Shown: positions 1 to 12,100, numbered from the stretch's first letter. The stretch: 64,000 nt of DNA from Bolinopsis microptera (GCF_026151205.1 NC_087083.1:4258460-4322459), one strand, 5' to 3'. Notes: generated from the sequence alone by a model not told the origin. Translations and numbers: made by a program.

Positions 1-180
1 AGCAGATACTTAGTACGAACTCAAATGTTAACCTACCGTTTCACAAGGTAGAATTTTGCTAAATTTTAGGACGTCCTTTACTATTTCTACCCTCTTAATA
101 CCAATAACAAAAAAATGCGCTCGCTGGTGTTATAATACGCTGCGGTCATATACTCATTTTTGAGTATTCGTATTGATTAA

Positions 181-2966
181 CTTGGGAGGGGGGGGGGCTC
201 ATGTTTTGTGTCCAGTTTTGTCCGTTTGGTACTCTATATTTTTTCCTTAACGGACAAAAAGTAGGGCGGACAAAAACGGACATAAACGGACATAAACGGA
301 CAAAAAACGTTATGAAAATAAAATGTAGATGCTTCCTCCTCCTCCTACTACTCCTCCTCCTCAGTCCTCCTCCTCCTCAGTCCTCCTCCTCCTCAGTCCT
401 CTTCCTCCTCCTCCTCCTCCTCAGTCTTCCTCCTCCTCAGTCCTCCTCAGTCCTCCTCAGTCCTTCTCCTCCTCCTCCTGCTCCTCAGTCCTCCTCCTCC
501 TCCTCCTCCTCCTCAGTCCTCCTCAGTCCTCCTCCTCCTCCTCCTTCTCCTCCTCATCCTCCTCCTCCTCCTCCTCAGTCCTCCTCCTCCTCAGAAAATA
601 AAATTCAGATGCTTCCCCCTCCTCAGTCCTCCACCTTCTCAGTCCTCCTCCTCCTCCTACTCAGTTCTCCTCCTCCTCAGTCCTCCTCAGTCCTCCTCAG
701 TCCTCCTCCTCCTCCTCCTCTTCCTCCTCCTCCTCCCCCTCCTCCTCCTCCTCCTCCCCCTCCTCCTCCTCCTCCTCCTCCTCCTCCTCCTCCTCCTCCT
801 CCTCCTCCTCCTCTCTTCCTCCTCCTCCTCCTCCTCCTCCTCCTCCTCCTCCTCCTCCTCCTCCTCCTCCTCCTCATCCTCTTCCTCTCTTCCTCCTCCT
901 CCTCATCAGTCCTCCTCCTCATCCTCCTTCTCCTCAGTCCTCCTCTTGCTCCTCCTCCTCCTCAGTCCTTCCCCTCCTCTTTCTTCTCCTCCTCCTCCTC
1001 CTCCTCCTCCTCCTCCTCCTCCTCCTCCTCCTCCTCAGTCCTCCTCCTCCTCCTCCTCCTCCTCCTCCTCCTCCTCTTCCTCTCTTCCTCCTCCTCCTCA
1101 TCAGTCCTCCTCCTCATTTTCCTCCTCCTCCTCCTCCTCAGTCTTCCTCCTCCTCAATCCTCCTCCTCCTCAGTCCTCCTCAGTTTTCCTCCTCCTCAGT
1201 CCTCCTCCTCCTCAGTCCTCCTCCTCAGTCTTCCTCCTTGTCAGTCCTCCTCTTCCTCAGTCCTCCTCCTCTTCAGTCCTCCTCTTCAGTCCTCCTCCTC
1301 CTCAGTCATCCTTTTCCTCCTCAGTCCTTGTCAGTCCTCCTCCTCCTCCTCCTCTTCCTCTTCCTCCTCCTCCTCCTCCTCCTCATCCTCCTCCTCCTCC
1401 TCCTCCTCATCCTCCTCCTCCTCCTCCTCCTCCTCTTCTCCTTCTCCTCCTCCTCCTCCTCCTCCTCCTCATCCTCTTCCTCTCTTCCTCCTCCTCCTCA
1501 TCAGTCAGCTCCTCCTCATCCTCCTCCTCATCAGTCCTCCTCTTGCTCCTCCTCCTCCTCCTCAGTCCTCCTCCTCCTCTTTCTTCTCCTCCTCCTCAGT
1601 CCTCCTCCTCTTCCTCCTCCTCCTCAGTCCTCCTCTTGCTCCTCCTCCTCCTCCTCAGTCCTCCCCCTCCTCTTTCTTCTCCTCCTCCTCAGTCCTCCTC
1701 CTCTTCCTCCTCCTCTTCTTCCTCAGTCCTTCTCCTCCTCAGTCCTCATATGTACGATACCTTCTCAGTTCTTCTATTACATTTAAATTTGTTTGACATC
1801 GTAGACATTTAAAAGACTCGACCTTATCATCCTCCTCAGTCCTCCTCAGTCCTCCTCCTCCTCCTCCTCCTCCTCCTCCTCCACCTCCTCCTCCTCAGTC
1901 CTCCTCCTTCTCAGTCCTCCTCCTCCTCAGTCTTCCTCCTCCTCAGTCCTCCTCAGTCCTCCTCCTCCTCAGTCCTCCTCCTTTCCCTCAGTCTTCCCCC
2001 TATTATGAAAATAAAATTTAGATGCTTCCTCCTCCTCAGTGCTCATCCTTCTCAGTCCTCCTCCTCCTCCTCCTCAGTTCTCCTCCTCCTCAGTCCTCCT
2101 CAGTCTTCCTCCTCCTCAGTCTTCCTCCTCCTCAGTCTCCCTCCTTCTCAGTCCTCCTCAGTCCTCCTCCTCTTCCTCCTTCCTCCTCCTCCTCCTCCTC
2201 CTCCTCCTCCTCCTCCTCCTCCTCCTCCTCCTCCTCCTCCTCCTCCTCCTCCTCCTCCTCCTCCTCCTCCTCCTCCTCCTCCTCCTCCTCCTCCTCCTCC
2301 TCCTCCTCCTCCTCCTCCTCCTCCTCCTCCTCCTCCTCCTCCTCCTCCTCCTCCTCCTCCTCCTCCTCCTCCTCTCTTCCTCCTCCTCCTCCTCTCTTCC
2401 TCCTCCTCCTCCTCTCTTCCTCCTCCTCCTCCTCTCTTCCTCCTCCTCCTCATCAGTCCTCCTCCTCATGCTCCTCCTCCTCAGTCCTTCTCAGTCCTCC
2501 TCTTGCTCCTCAGTCCTGACCTCCTCAGTCCTCCTCCTCTTCCTCAGTCCTCCTCAGTCCTCCTCCTCCTCCTTCTCCTCATCCTCATCAGTCTTCATCC
2601 TCCTCAGTCCTCCTCAGTCCTCCTCCTCCTCCTCCTCCTCCTCAGTCCTCCTCCTCCTCCTCCTCCTCCTCCTCCTCAGTCCTCCTCCTCCTCAAGAACG
2701 ATATTTTTCATAAATAAAGTGATTTTCATCCCTTTTTATGTTGTGTAGACTATTCTTTGTACCTAATTGAGGATTGAAAGTTTGAGAAAGGACCGTGGTC
2801 ATTAACCGTGCTACCCATTTCTGCAGATAGCCTGTTACAAATTGTGGAGACAATTTAAATCAAAAGTTTTGTCCGTTTTTGTCCGTTTGGTACCCTTATA
2901 TTTTCTGAAACGGACAAAATCGAACGTACAAAAACGGACAAAAACAAAATGAGCCCCCCCCCCCCC
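181..2966. mobile_element. TTAA-flanked non-autonomous DNA transposon carrying a polypyrimidine array
   Basis: The termini are inverted copies of a G-run followed by GCTCAT: GGGAGGGGGGGGGGCTCATG on the left and its complement, with 14 C, on the right. Both sides carry subterminal repeats of TTTTGTCCG / CGGACAAAA (215-306 and 2869-2945). TTAA lies at 177-180 and 2967-2970, and the direct repeat can be extended to TTAACTT, so the target duplication is 4 or 7 bp. No transposase is encoded. Almost the whole interior is CCT/CTCAG repeat, and the long Pro/Ser/Leu frames across it are read-through of that repeat, not genes. A TTAA target suggests a piggyBac-type transposase acting in trans; that is inference. 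Confidence 0.65.
328..2692 (+). repeat. (CCT)n / CCTCCTCAG polypyrimidine array
   Basis: About 2.4 kb of almost pure C/T on the + strand, punctuated by CTCAG. A unique break of about 90 bp lies near 1745-1830. The longest uninterrupted CCT run is about 2184-2373. All three forward frames are open over long stretches only because no stop codon can form. The motif (CCT)nCAG resembles a polypyrimidine tract plus 3' splice site repeated many times. Such homopurine/homopyrimidine DNA can adopt triplex (H-DNA) structures. Confidence 0.9.
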
Positions 2967-2970
2967 TTAA

Positions 2971-4380
2971 CTTAAAAATTATTTTGTAGTTCACATTTTT
3001 AAGTTAACCGAATCTGCCTTGAATTGTTGGTGTCATAGCATTTTGCAACTACAATAATTTGCTTTTTCAGACCGGACGTAAAGAGACCTCAAGCATTTCG
3101 TCTCTCGCGACGAAAACACTTGATGAGCATATCACTAACAGATATTGTAAGTGATCAATGATTCCCATCGAAATCTGATGTGGCTTTGTTTATAAATAAT
3201 TCAAAGCATAGGTCATATTGAATAATCCTGCAGACTTTATATTTTTACATCGATATTAGGTCTTAAAATCTAATATTAAGATTAAATTATAATGTAATTA
3301 TTCTTAATCTTGCTCAGGAGATACCAAAGAACCCCGACTCCTAAACCCAAAGATTTTATCGAGAAAACCATTTGTTGACCTAGCTTCTACGTATCTTCAT
3401 TTCCGGCCAGCAGCTCTTGTCCTAGATGCACCTATCTTGATATACAACGGCAACTTGATAGACTTTTCAATCTTTATCAAAGCCAAAGCACGATGTTCTA
3501 CAGCTCCATGTCCATTGACCAGACGGCAAACCTATATGTGACTAATTTCGGACAGCAGATAAAATCTCGCCGACACCTTTATCAATACCAGTACCACCTC
3601 CCTGTCCCTAAGAACATGAGTATGTAAGATTGGAAACATACGAAAGAACCTATTTAAACTTATGCTTCTTTTGAAAATGTATGAAGTGTATACAGAAAAC
3701 GAGAATAACAAATCTTGACATCAAACAAGCAGCTTTCTTTTCCAGTCCATCAGCACAATAAACGATGCAGTTCACCTTGTTAAACAGAACTTGAAGAGAT
3801 CGCGGTAAATAAAAGCCCTCTAGTATCACAGACCTACAAGGGTTGCAGTAGGAAAAACAGATAAAAAGATCACGAGCATGAAGGAGGCCACCCTACTAGT
3901 CCAAGTCTCCAACCAAGATCAGGGCACTATTTGGACATAGCTCGTTACAAGACTAGAATTGACTACGAGAAGAGTGCCACATGCCCTGCAATCTGCATGT
4001 GATGAAGCCTCGAAGAAATCGTAAGGCAATGGTTGTCGTACACAGCTACCATCCGTGCCGGATACGAAGCATACTCTTTGGTAGAGCAGATGTAGTCCAA
4101 GACACGATGTCATCTAATCCAGAGAAGGTCCTAGCGTACGCAAACTGCGACTCTAACCTCTGACTCGCCACATCACAACAGCCCAGAGCACTTTGCAGTA
4201 GATGGCAGTCATCATTGGCAGCTAAATATAATATCCGATAGGAATCTGGATATTTGCAACTGAAATATTATGCATCTTGCTGATATAATGACATTTATGG
4301 AATGACCCAGAAAAAAAGATCTCATAGCTTTGGGATCCCAAAAACTGTTGATGTGAGCGCTCTAAATTATGATTGGAAAC
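2971..4380. other. No supported gene; possible decayed retroelement
   Basis: No complete reading frame or splice model could be supported. In one forward frame, about 3400-3480 gives a short stretch containing APILIYNGNLIDFSIF, which loosely recalls Pao/BEL-type gag proteins, but stops follow quickly and I could not extend it. Treated as unassigned DNA. Confidence 0.3.
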
Positions 4381-4537
4381 TTCATCTTCTACGAAAGTTC
4401 ATCTTCTACGAACGTTCATCTTCTATGAAAGTTCATCTTCTACGAACTAGTTCGTCTTCTACGAAAGTTCATCTTCTACGAAAGTTCATCTTCTACGGAA
4501 GTTCATCTTCTACGGAAGTTCATCTTCTACGAACTAC
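4381..4537 (+). repeat. 17-bp minisatellite, about 9 copies
   Basis: Unit AAGTTCATCTTCTACGA repeats about nine times with small changes (ACG for AAG, ATGA for ACGA, one 19-bp unit). The 104-codon frame through it is created by the repeat and is not taken as a gene. The following 4538-5180 shows nothing recognisable. Confidence 0.85.
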
Positions 4538-5179
4538 TACAACTCTACAGTCTACAAGTACAACTATACATCCCTGCATCTCTACAACTCGGCAATTCTT
4601 CTGTCTAAAACTTTAAGTAGTAGAAGCTTTGGTATCGAAGGCAATAATCTGATGATTTTCTAGAGCATTTATTCCGCGTATCAATAATTACCATCACGTG
4701 AAGACAGGGGCTCATGTGGTTCATTACATTGATCATATTAGCAAGGATGTGATATACAATGCGCTAATCATACTGTATATCGGATTACACTGTATCTCGA
4801 TTGCGGATATAAAGGTGTCAAATTGTCAATATACAGTTAATGTCGATATACAGCTTGATTACCTGTTTGCGACCGTAGCAATATTACACATTGCACATGT
4901 TTAATTTGAAAGAAACTAGCTTGTCGACAAAAATCGTCTCTTCGCACAACAAGCAAACTTTGGTTAACCTTGGCATCCTCAGCAATCAGTCAAATGGATT
5001 GATTCAAATCATTTAAATTGGCATATGATCGGACAAACTTATTCAAACTTTGTTACAAATTAATGACGCTACCTTAAAAATTGTACACAGCTGCAGAGTT
5101 GGACTTTCCGGTCCATTTGTTATTATGTTCCGCAGAACAATATTTGATGAAAGTTTATTATCTCAAGATCTGATTGATA

Positions 5180-5760
5180 GATTTTCTTTGAACTTTCCAG
5201 ATAGTTACATATAAATATAACTTGCACAGATTATCCGTCTTATAGCCATATATGGCTATAAGACGGATAATCATTGCAAGTTTGGACGAACTTCTATGTG
5301 CCAAATTTAAGATATCACTTCAAACACAAGAAAATATCTCCAAACTGTCGCTTCGTAGAAATTCGCCCAAACTCGCACAGATTATTTGTCTTATATATAA
5401 CGATCTGGAAAGTTTAAAGAAAATCTATCAGTCAGATCTTGAGATACATGCCAAATATTGTACCGATTTGGAGATATTTTCTTGTGTTTGAAGTGATATC
5501 TCCAATTAGAAACTCGCCCAAACTTGCACAGATTATTTGTCTTATAACCATATAATTATTTGGAAAGTTTAAAAAAAATATATCTGTCAGATCTTCAGAT
5601 ATATGCCTCGGTACCACTGCAAACCACCCATTTGGAGATATTTTCTTGTGTTTAAGAAGATATCTCAAATTTGGCACATTGAAATTCGCCCAAACTTTCA
5701 TAAATAATTTTAATTGTAATTATTTAACTATCTGAAAAGTTTAAAAAGATTTTGTTGGTC
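5180..5760. repeat. Degenerate 165-180-bp repeat modules, direct and inverted
   Basis: A module with the parts GCACAGATTAT, GGAAAGTTTAAA, CAGTCAGATCTTGAGATA and GGAGATATTTTCTTGTG recurs in direct order at about 5370-5500, 5510-5690 and 5700-5760. It recurs in part in reverse around the palindrome at 5229-5272. It is probably a satellite or the remains of a foldback element. The short frames here are by-products. Confidence 0.6.
5229..5272. repeat. 44-bp perfect palindrome
   Basis: Two 22-bp arms meet without a spacer. The right arm reads TATGGCTATAAGACGGATAA then TC, and the left arm is its exact complement. It marks the inversion point of the surrounding repeat modules. Confidence 0.85.
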
Positions 5761-6807
5761 AGTTCTCAAGAAAACAGAAAATCAAGAATATATTTTAAAT
5801 TATTTACTAAGACACTTGATTTTCGAACTTTTTATTTGATACAGATTTGTCGAAAGTCCTTCTGACAATGCAGTAAAAACTTTACATTCACCGCCGGTGA
5901 TATTAATATTGCACATATTTCACGTTACATGAAGAACATATTCGTTCATTTAGATGCATCTTTGATGATTATTAAAAACTTTACATATACCGCCGGCGCG
6001 AAACGTTAGCGTCAAGGTAACTCCACAATTTTGTCGCGCAATAAGTCACGTGACTAGCGCGGCGTCAGTCATGACTGACGCCGCGCTAATGACGACGTAT
6101 ATTGTGTAGCCTCTCTCGCCGGCCGGCCGGCGTGCACGCTTCGCGTGCACGAGAGGTATACAACGTGTAGCAACGCGCGGCAAGTCATACAACGTATGAC
6201 AATGCATCAACGTATGACAATGCATCATTGGCTTAATTTCAATATTTGATTGAAGAAATATATTTCATAAATCATCTTCTTTAATCGAAAACTTCTCGTT
6301 TAATCGAAAACTTCTCGTTTCACCGAACTTTTTATTTGAAAAATAATAAAACAAGATTTGTTGCTTGACCATTGTTAATGGTTTGGCCCGGCGCGCGCGA
6401 CATCGTAGCACTTGCCATCGGGCCATAATATTTCGAGAAGAAAGCGGCGCGCGCTACTTCGAAGAAATTTAAACGAGTAACATCCGTCAATTGGTTGAGA
6501 GCTCCAGAAAAAACTCCACACGTTGTTAAATTCAATTCTTAAATAAAGTATTCTTTACTTAATCATTGCAGGCAGGATTTTGCTAAGAAGCTGGTTCCTG
6601 TCTTTAAGACTTTCCATATAGCAGTGTAGGGGGAGGGAGGACACCTGCAACCCATGTTATAGCTGAGACACCTCACAGCAAGTAGACCAAAGTGGTTTTT
6701 GCTTGTGAAAGGTTCATCAACGGGTTTGGAATCCCCCTGGGATCATTTCGTCCATAAAATTGTATACAATATAAAATAGTACAGTAAAATATCTACAAAA
6801 TTTACAC
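5761..6807. other. Unassigned DNA with GC-rich palindromes
   Basis: No gene supported. It contains a 34-bp perfect palindrome at 6055-6088 (left arm TAGCGCGGCGTCAGTCA), a GGCCGGCCGGCC block followed by a CGTGCACGC/GCGTGCACG hairpin near 6131-6151, a duplicated ACGTATGACAATGCATCA near 6189-6227, and a duplicated TCGAAAACTTCTCGTTT near 6286-6321. GC-rich hairpins in AT-rich flanks suggest a small mobile element whose ends I cannot fix. Confidence 0.4.
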
Positions 6808-7610
6808 ACCTTACTCAGGATTATTATGACCGGGATAAAGTGGTGGGTTTAGGGTAATTTCGCCATATTTTTCCCGAACCACATTTTCACCGGTCGTTAA
6901 TTAACCCGCCTACTCAGCTTTTAGGGTTCCCAAGGGGTATGGGTGCTCATATTTTAATCGTTGTCTTATATTCACTAAAGAAGACTATTGGGACACTTGT
7001 TGTAGGTTTTTCGACTTCATTTGGGTAAAATTGCAAAAAATTCACCTTTTTGCCCAATTCTTGTCATATATCCTTATTGTCAAATTTGATTTAAATAGGC
7101 CAATTTTTAATTTCTTAGGTATTGACTATCTCTACATAATGAAATAGGACTCAAAGTAAAAGTAACAGTTAAATTAAAACTTGAATTAATTAAAACTGAT
7201 GAAAGGGATGATCCAGATGAAGATAACGAAGATGATTACAACTTATTGGAAGACTAAACAGCTCTCCCTTTATCTTAATATCGATCTGGTTGTTACGCTT
7301 CAAATGTTAAAAATTATTTTCCATCTAGTTTGATTAACCACGAGTCATTATTTCTGTCTACTTTCAACAATTATTGATAATTCGACTTGTTTCACAAGTT
7401 TTAGCAATGCGAACATTTCTAAACTTGCATATCTCTAATAAGGAAATTTACATCTGAGACAAAATTTTTGAATCTAAAATTGAAAGGTTGGACACCGGTA
7501 AAATGGCGACCGGGAAAATGTGGTGGGTTTTGAGCAATTTCGCCATATTTTTCCCGAACCATATTTTAACCGGTCGTTAATAAACCCGTCGTAATAATCC
7601 CGAGTAAGGT
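6808..7610. mobile_element. MITE with about 23-bp terminal inverted repeats
   Basis: The left end ACCTTACTCAGGATTATTA (6808 onward) is matched in inverse orientation by the right end finishing at 7610, differing at a few positions. Next to each end is a second, partly palindromic block containing GTGGTGGGTTT, TTTCGCCATATTTTTCCCG and ACCGGTCGTTAAT, so the element is a nested inverted repeat of 803 bp. There is no coding capacity. Confidence 0.65.
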
Positions 7611-7884
7611 AAGCAAATCTAGGATAACTCAAAGATCATCTTCTGAGCGATGAGCTTGAAAGAACTGTCTTGCAGTTCAAGATGCTGGACCGTTGACCTT
7701 CCTCTGATTCCCCTCAGTGCAATGAGTGTACTTCTTTACAGATCAAATCTGAATCGTGTTCAGATTTGCCCCCAACAGGACATATCTTTTGCCTGCAATA
7801 AGGGGTTACCTAGCTTAGCTTGCTAGTATATTGCTCGCTCCTCTCACGTATGTCGTATGTACAAGAAGCTTGTGCATTGGGACT

Positions 7885-7959
7885 GGGGCCATAGTCACTC
7901 CAGTAATGTAACTGTGTAGTTCATTGTTATTTTTAATCCCCTTTCAGTCAATTGATTAA
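7885..7959 (+). repeat. 75-bp direct repeat, left copy
   Basis: From GGGGCCATAGTCACTCC to CAGTCAATTGATTAA. It is identical over 75 bp to 12026-12100 and lies immediately outside the left end of the foldback transposon. It is far longer than a normal target-site duplication. Confidence 0.9.
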
Positions 7960-8323
7960 CACCCCCCGCGCGTGAGGGCACGTTTTTACTAGTAATTTGC
8001 GACATTACTTTATGGATATCGAATCTCGCAACTTCAACGAAGTGCCGGGGACAAGTTTTCAATAATTCATAAACTTTTCAGTTCCTATCGTTTTAAGCAT
8101 CGTTAGGGCTTTTCCAGAAACTAACTCTCATCATCGTAGGATAATCATGTGTCGCACAGCACTTGTTTCAGTAGAGAGTGTACTCGCCTTTACGAGAGAA
8201 TGACGTGTACGTTTCGGTCACCTGCGGAAAAAGGAAGTGAGATATCGAAAATCTGAGACAAACCCGATCGATAAAATCCTTTCAGGTAGGTGCTAGTCAA
8301 AATTTCATCTCTTTAGACATTAA

Positions 8324-9713
8324 GGCCAGAGGGGGGGGTAAATGGCACTTTTCTAGTTTTCACATATTTGATAATAGCTGCTGGAGACGAACAAGAAGAA
8401 AAAAACCAGATCAAAATCTGACCTTGCGTTCCTGAGATATCGCGCGCTAAATTTTGAGGTTTACCTGTAATTACATGTTGAACTGGATCTTTAAACGGCT
8501 GTAACTTTTTTGACCTTTCGATTCCTTAGTTGAGAAAACCGGCCACTCCCTGATCTTGAGGTTTGGTACAGTGGTTCCTTAGACAATTATCCTCATTTAT
8601 TATGTGAGCGATTTTTGTTATTTGACTCGGTTCTTGAATTATGAGGTTAACCATGTCAAAAATTCGGAAAATTTAGCTTTCGATTCCTTAGTTGAGAAAG
8701 GTCAAAAAATGTGTTTTGAGATAGATGCAATTTAGTGTTTTCAAAATTTTGAATATTCACTGGAATGTATCACAGTTCGTTAGTTAGGACTTTTTATAAA
8801 CTTAATAACGTTTGCTTGATCAGACCTGGCCGTCCCCTAAATGATTTTAGCTACTTTCAGTAGTTAATTTCCTTGTATTGTAAAAAATGAGGTTAACCAA
8901 GACTTCCTGTAAACACTAACTGCTTAAAATTTGGTTGTTAACCTCGCTTTAGACCATATATCACTGGGATTGGTTTATCAATATGTTATTATATATGTAG
9001 TAAAACATTTGCACAGTATAACGATTAAGTTTTTGAGGTTAAAATATAATTGATTAGTCAGGTATTCAAAAAATGAGAGGTTAACCTCATTTTTTAGCCA
9101 TTTACGGGTAAAATCTTCTACTAACATATGGTCAGTTCGAATCACCTTTGTCACGTGATTATGGTTGTAGGCATTGTGATACCAATAGATACCTCACTTC
9201 GATATTGTGGTACATTACATAAGTAAGAATCGTATGTATATTCCCTACGGTACCAAAATGTGTTGGTTAACCTCATTTTTTTCATTTTCCCAAGATAAAA
9301 GAAAGTCAATCAACACGTCATCTATTTAGAAATGTGTATACCGTAAACTTACGATGAAAATAATAACTCTATCATTTGATCTATTCTCGCTATATCTAAA
9401 AGACGAGGTTAACCTCATTTAATCACGTTTGGATATTACTTTTTCTGACAATTATGAACCTAAAATTTAGAGTTTACATTTGCTGACCGAAATAACAAAA
9501 AATTATGGCGTGTAATAAAATATCAACCTCAATTTTATTAACCTCAATGTTGTATAGTCAATTTTGTGAAAATCGGTTAACCTCAATTATAAAATAAAGT
9601 TAATCAGCTACAAATATGTGAATAGCGGCAATGTTTTTGTCATTAAAAATTAAATCGATTTAGAAAATAATATTTTGGTAGAATTTTTTGACCCCTTACC
9701 CCCCCCTCTGGCC
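8324..9713. mobile_element. TTAA-target MITE nested in the left foldback arm
   Basis: The ends are GGCCAGAGGGGGGGGTAA and its inverse. TTAA occurs at 8320-8323 and 9714-9717. The homologous point of the right foldback arm (near 11668-11671) has a single TTAA, so the unoccupied target is preserved 2 kb away in the same window. The 1390-bp interior has no gene and contains many copies of GGTTAACC, often extended to GAGGTTAACCTCA. Confidence 0.85.
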
Positions 9714-10780
9714 TTAAGATGGCTTCAAACACCTCACAAAAAGTTTTCAAAAGTAAAATCTACTCGCGACTTGCAAAAAGCACCATAAAACGTGCCCTCA
9801 TAGATTTTTGAGGGCAAGTTTTTGAGCGCGCCGTGTGACTTTGTCTCAGCAACAGCGAGTATAGTTACAATCTCGCAACTATGAACAGACAAGGAAAATA
9901 TTGTATTAATATCTGTCAAAGGAATTTAATGTATTTTAACAACTTGTTCTAATAATGCTAATAACTAATCGATGAACCACATAAATGGTCGGCCCGGTGT
10001 GAGTGTATAGTATTGATTTTGCTCTGAAATGGGGCGCTGTTATTGGTTAATACAGCGGCCAATCAGGATCGAGCTGGTTTGTGGCTGCAGTCCAAATTTA
10101 GGATCATATCTGATTAGGTACTATACCTAATTAGTGATTATTCACTTTAAAGTAGGATTAACTCGGTATTCACAATCCACATTAACAATTGTCTGCAACC
10201 AATCAAGGTCAAGCTGACTACTCACTACTTAACGTGAAAATTATATTATATAGTGTTTGTATCATTATAAGACGACTCATGTTTCTGACATGTCACTTGT
10301 CTGACATGTCACTTGTCAGAGGTTAAATGAGAAGACAGTTAGACTCTCATTTGATGTACACATTTTTCTGAATTGTACATGTAACAATCTGTATCAGTAA
10401 TCTGTAATCAGCATATCAATCACATACCGATGTATCAAAGTGCAAACTGAAATCCTACCTGACAACACAAATTATAATAGTACCATTTTAACTCTCATGA
10501 AAGTTTACTCTTCTACTGCACTGGTTTTAATGGAACTTAAAGAACTGTCCGGAAGATAAATCAGTCAAAAGCAAAGCCCCTGAATGCACTGTACACAATC
10601 TTTGTAATTACCCAATGTATTTTATCGTGTACACTGTACAGACAGTTCCAATTAAATGCAGAAGAGTTGTTTAATGTTCCCACTTCCCAATTACAATCAT
10701 GTCAAACTCGAAATTGAGGATTGTATACGGTACTAATTTCTGCCAAATAAGCAATATACATCACAATTTTAATTAGTACA

Positions 10781-10860
10781 TCACCCGAGTGGCGTGAAGG
10801 TTAGAGCGTTGACCTCCCCGCGGGGTAGTCGCATGTTCGATGCCCCGTGGAGGTCGAGCT
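10781..10860 (+). repeat. tRNA-derived SINE head
   Basis: Contains an A-box-like GTGGCGTGAAGGTTAGAGCG and, about 30 bp on, a B-box-like TGTTCGATGCC, with the spacing of an internal RNA polymerase III promoter. The acceptor-stem pairing is poor, so I read it as a tRNA-derived SINE rather than a functional tRNA. It lies in the loop of the foldback transposon; the 3' limit of the SINE body is not clear. Confidence 0.55.
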
Positions 10861-12025
10861 AGTTTTTGCCCAGATCACTCCGAGCACAATCATTTTTCAT
10901 GATAAATAGATCATAAACAAAACTGACATGGGCCTGGCCATATCTAATTTTAAAACATAACCCAGGCCAGAATTTTCTTGAATAACTGTTGAGTATCAGT
11001 AACCAGTGCAGAAAAAGAGAAGATATTTATCTCACTCCACTCTTTCTGCTGTTCTTACTGTTCTCCACTTCTGTTTTAGTGTCATTAACCGCTGCTGGTT
11101 CTTCTATCCTGAATGCTTGTTAAACTGGGGAGCTGTATAAATATATAAGTTACAATTATTTTTTAAAGTTACAAATATCAGCTGATTTGCATCATGTAGC
11201 GATTTAATGTGGATTGTGAATACCGAGTTAATCTTACTTTAAAGTGCATAATCACTAATTAGGTACCTAATCAGATATGATCCTAAATTTGGACTGCAGC
11301 CACAAACCAGCTCGATCCTGATTGGCCGCTGTATTAACCAATAACAGCGCCCCATTTCAGAGCACAATCAATACTATACACTCACACCGGGCCAACCATT
11401 TATGTGGTTCATCGATTAGTTATTAGCATTATTAGAACAAGTTGTTAAAATACATTAAATTCCTTTGACAGATATTAATACAATATTTTCCTTGTCTGTT
11501 CATAGTTGCGAGATTGTAACTATACTCGCTGTTGCTGAGACAAAGTCACACGGCGCGCTCAAAAACTTGCCCTCAAAAATCTATGAGGGCACGTTTTATG
11601 GTGCTTTTTGCAAGTCGCGAGTAGATTTTACTTTTGAAAACTTTTTGTGAGGTGTTTGAAGCCATCTTAATGTCTAAAGAGATGAAATCTTGACTAGCAC
11701 CTACCTGAAAGGATTTTATCGATCGAGTTTGTCTCAGATTTTCGATATCTCACTTCCTTTTTCCGCAGGTGACCGAAACGTACACGTCATTCTCTCGTAA
11801 AGGCGAGTACACTCTCTACTGAAACAAGTGCTGTGCGACACATGATTATCCTAGGATGATGAGAGTTAAAATCTGGGAAAGCCCTAACGATGCTTAAAAC
11901 GATAGGAACTGAAAAGTTTATAAATTATTGAAAACTTGTCCCCGGCACTTCGTTGAAGTCGCGAGATTCGATATCCATAAAGTAATGTCGCAAATTACTA
12001 GCAAAAACGTGCCCTCACGCGCGGG

Positions 12026-12100
12026 GGGGCCATAGTCACTCCAGTAATGTAACTGTGTAGTTCATTGTTATTTTTAATCCCCTTTCAGTCAATTGATTAA
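12026..12100 (+). repeat. 75-bp direct repeat, right copy
   Basis: Exact copy of 7885-7959, directly abutting the right end of the foldback element. About 300 bp of further DNA, with no feature seen except AT-rich sequence, separates it from the VTI1B start codon. Confidence 0.9.

Larger units (their letters stand above)
7960..12028. mobile_element. Foldback DNA transposon with about 0.83-kb inverted arms
   Basis: The left arm is 7962-10185 once the 1.39-kb insertion at 8324-9713 is removed. The right arm is 11203-12028. The tips read CCCCCCGCGCGTGAGGGCAC and its complement, and the arms differ at only scattered bases. A 61-codon frame appears identically in both arms (9734-9919 on -, 11465-11650 on +) because the arms are copies; no transposase was recognised. 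The centre (10186-11202) holds a tRNA-derived sequence. It is likely a non-autonomous element. Confidence 0.75.

Noticed and set aside
201-2748. Long Pro/Ser/Leu-rich frames in several phases
   Set aside because: They come from a stop-free pyrimidine repeat; every frame is open and no unique sequence is encoded.
4302-4616. 104-codon frame
   Set aside because: Mostly the 17-bp minisatellite.
10781-10860. Functional tRNA gene
   Set aside because: A- and B-box-like motifs are present, but acceptor and anticodon stems do not pair well; a tRNA-derived SINE fits better.
9734-11650. Identical 61-aa frames in opposite orientation, considered as a duplicated gene
   Set aside because: They are the same stretch of the two inverted transposon arms; no family or start context supports a gene.
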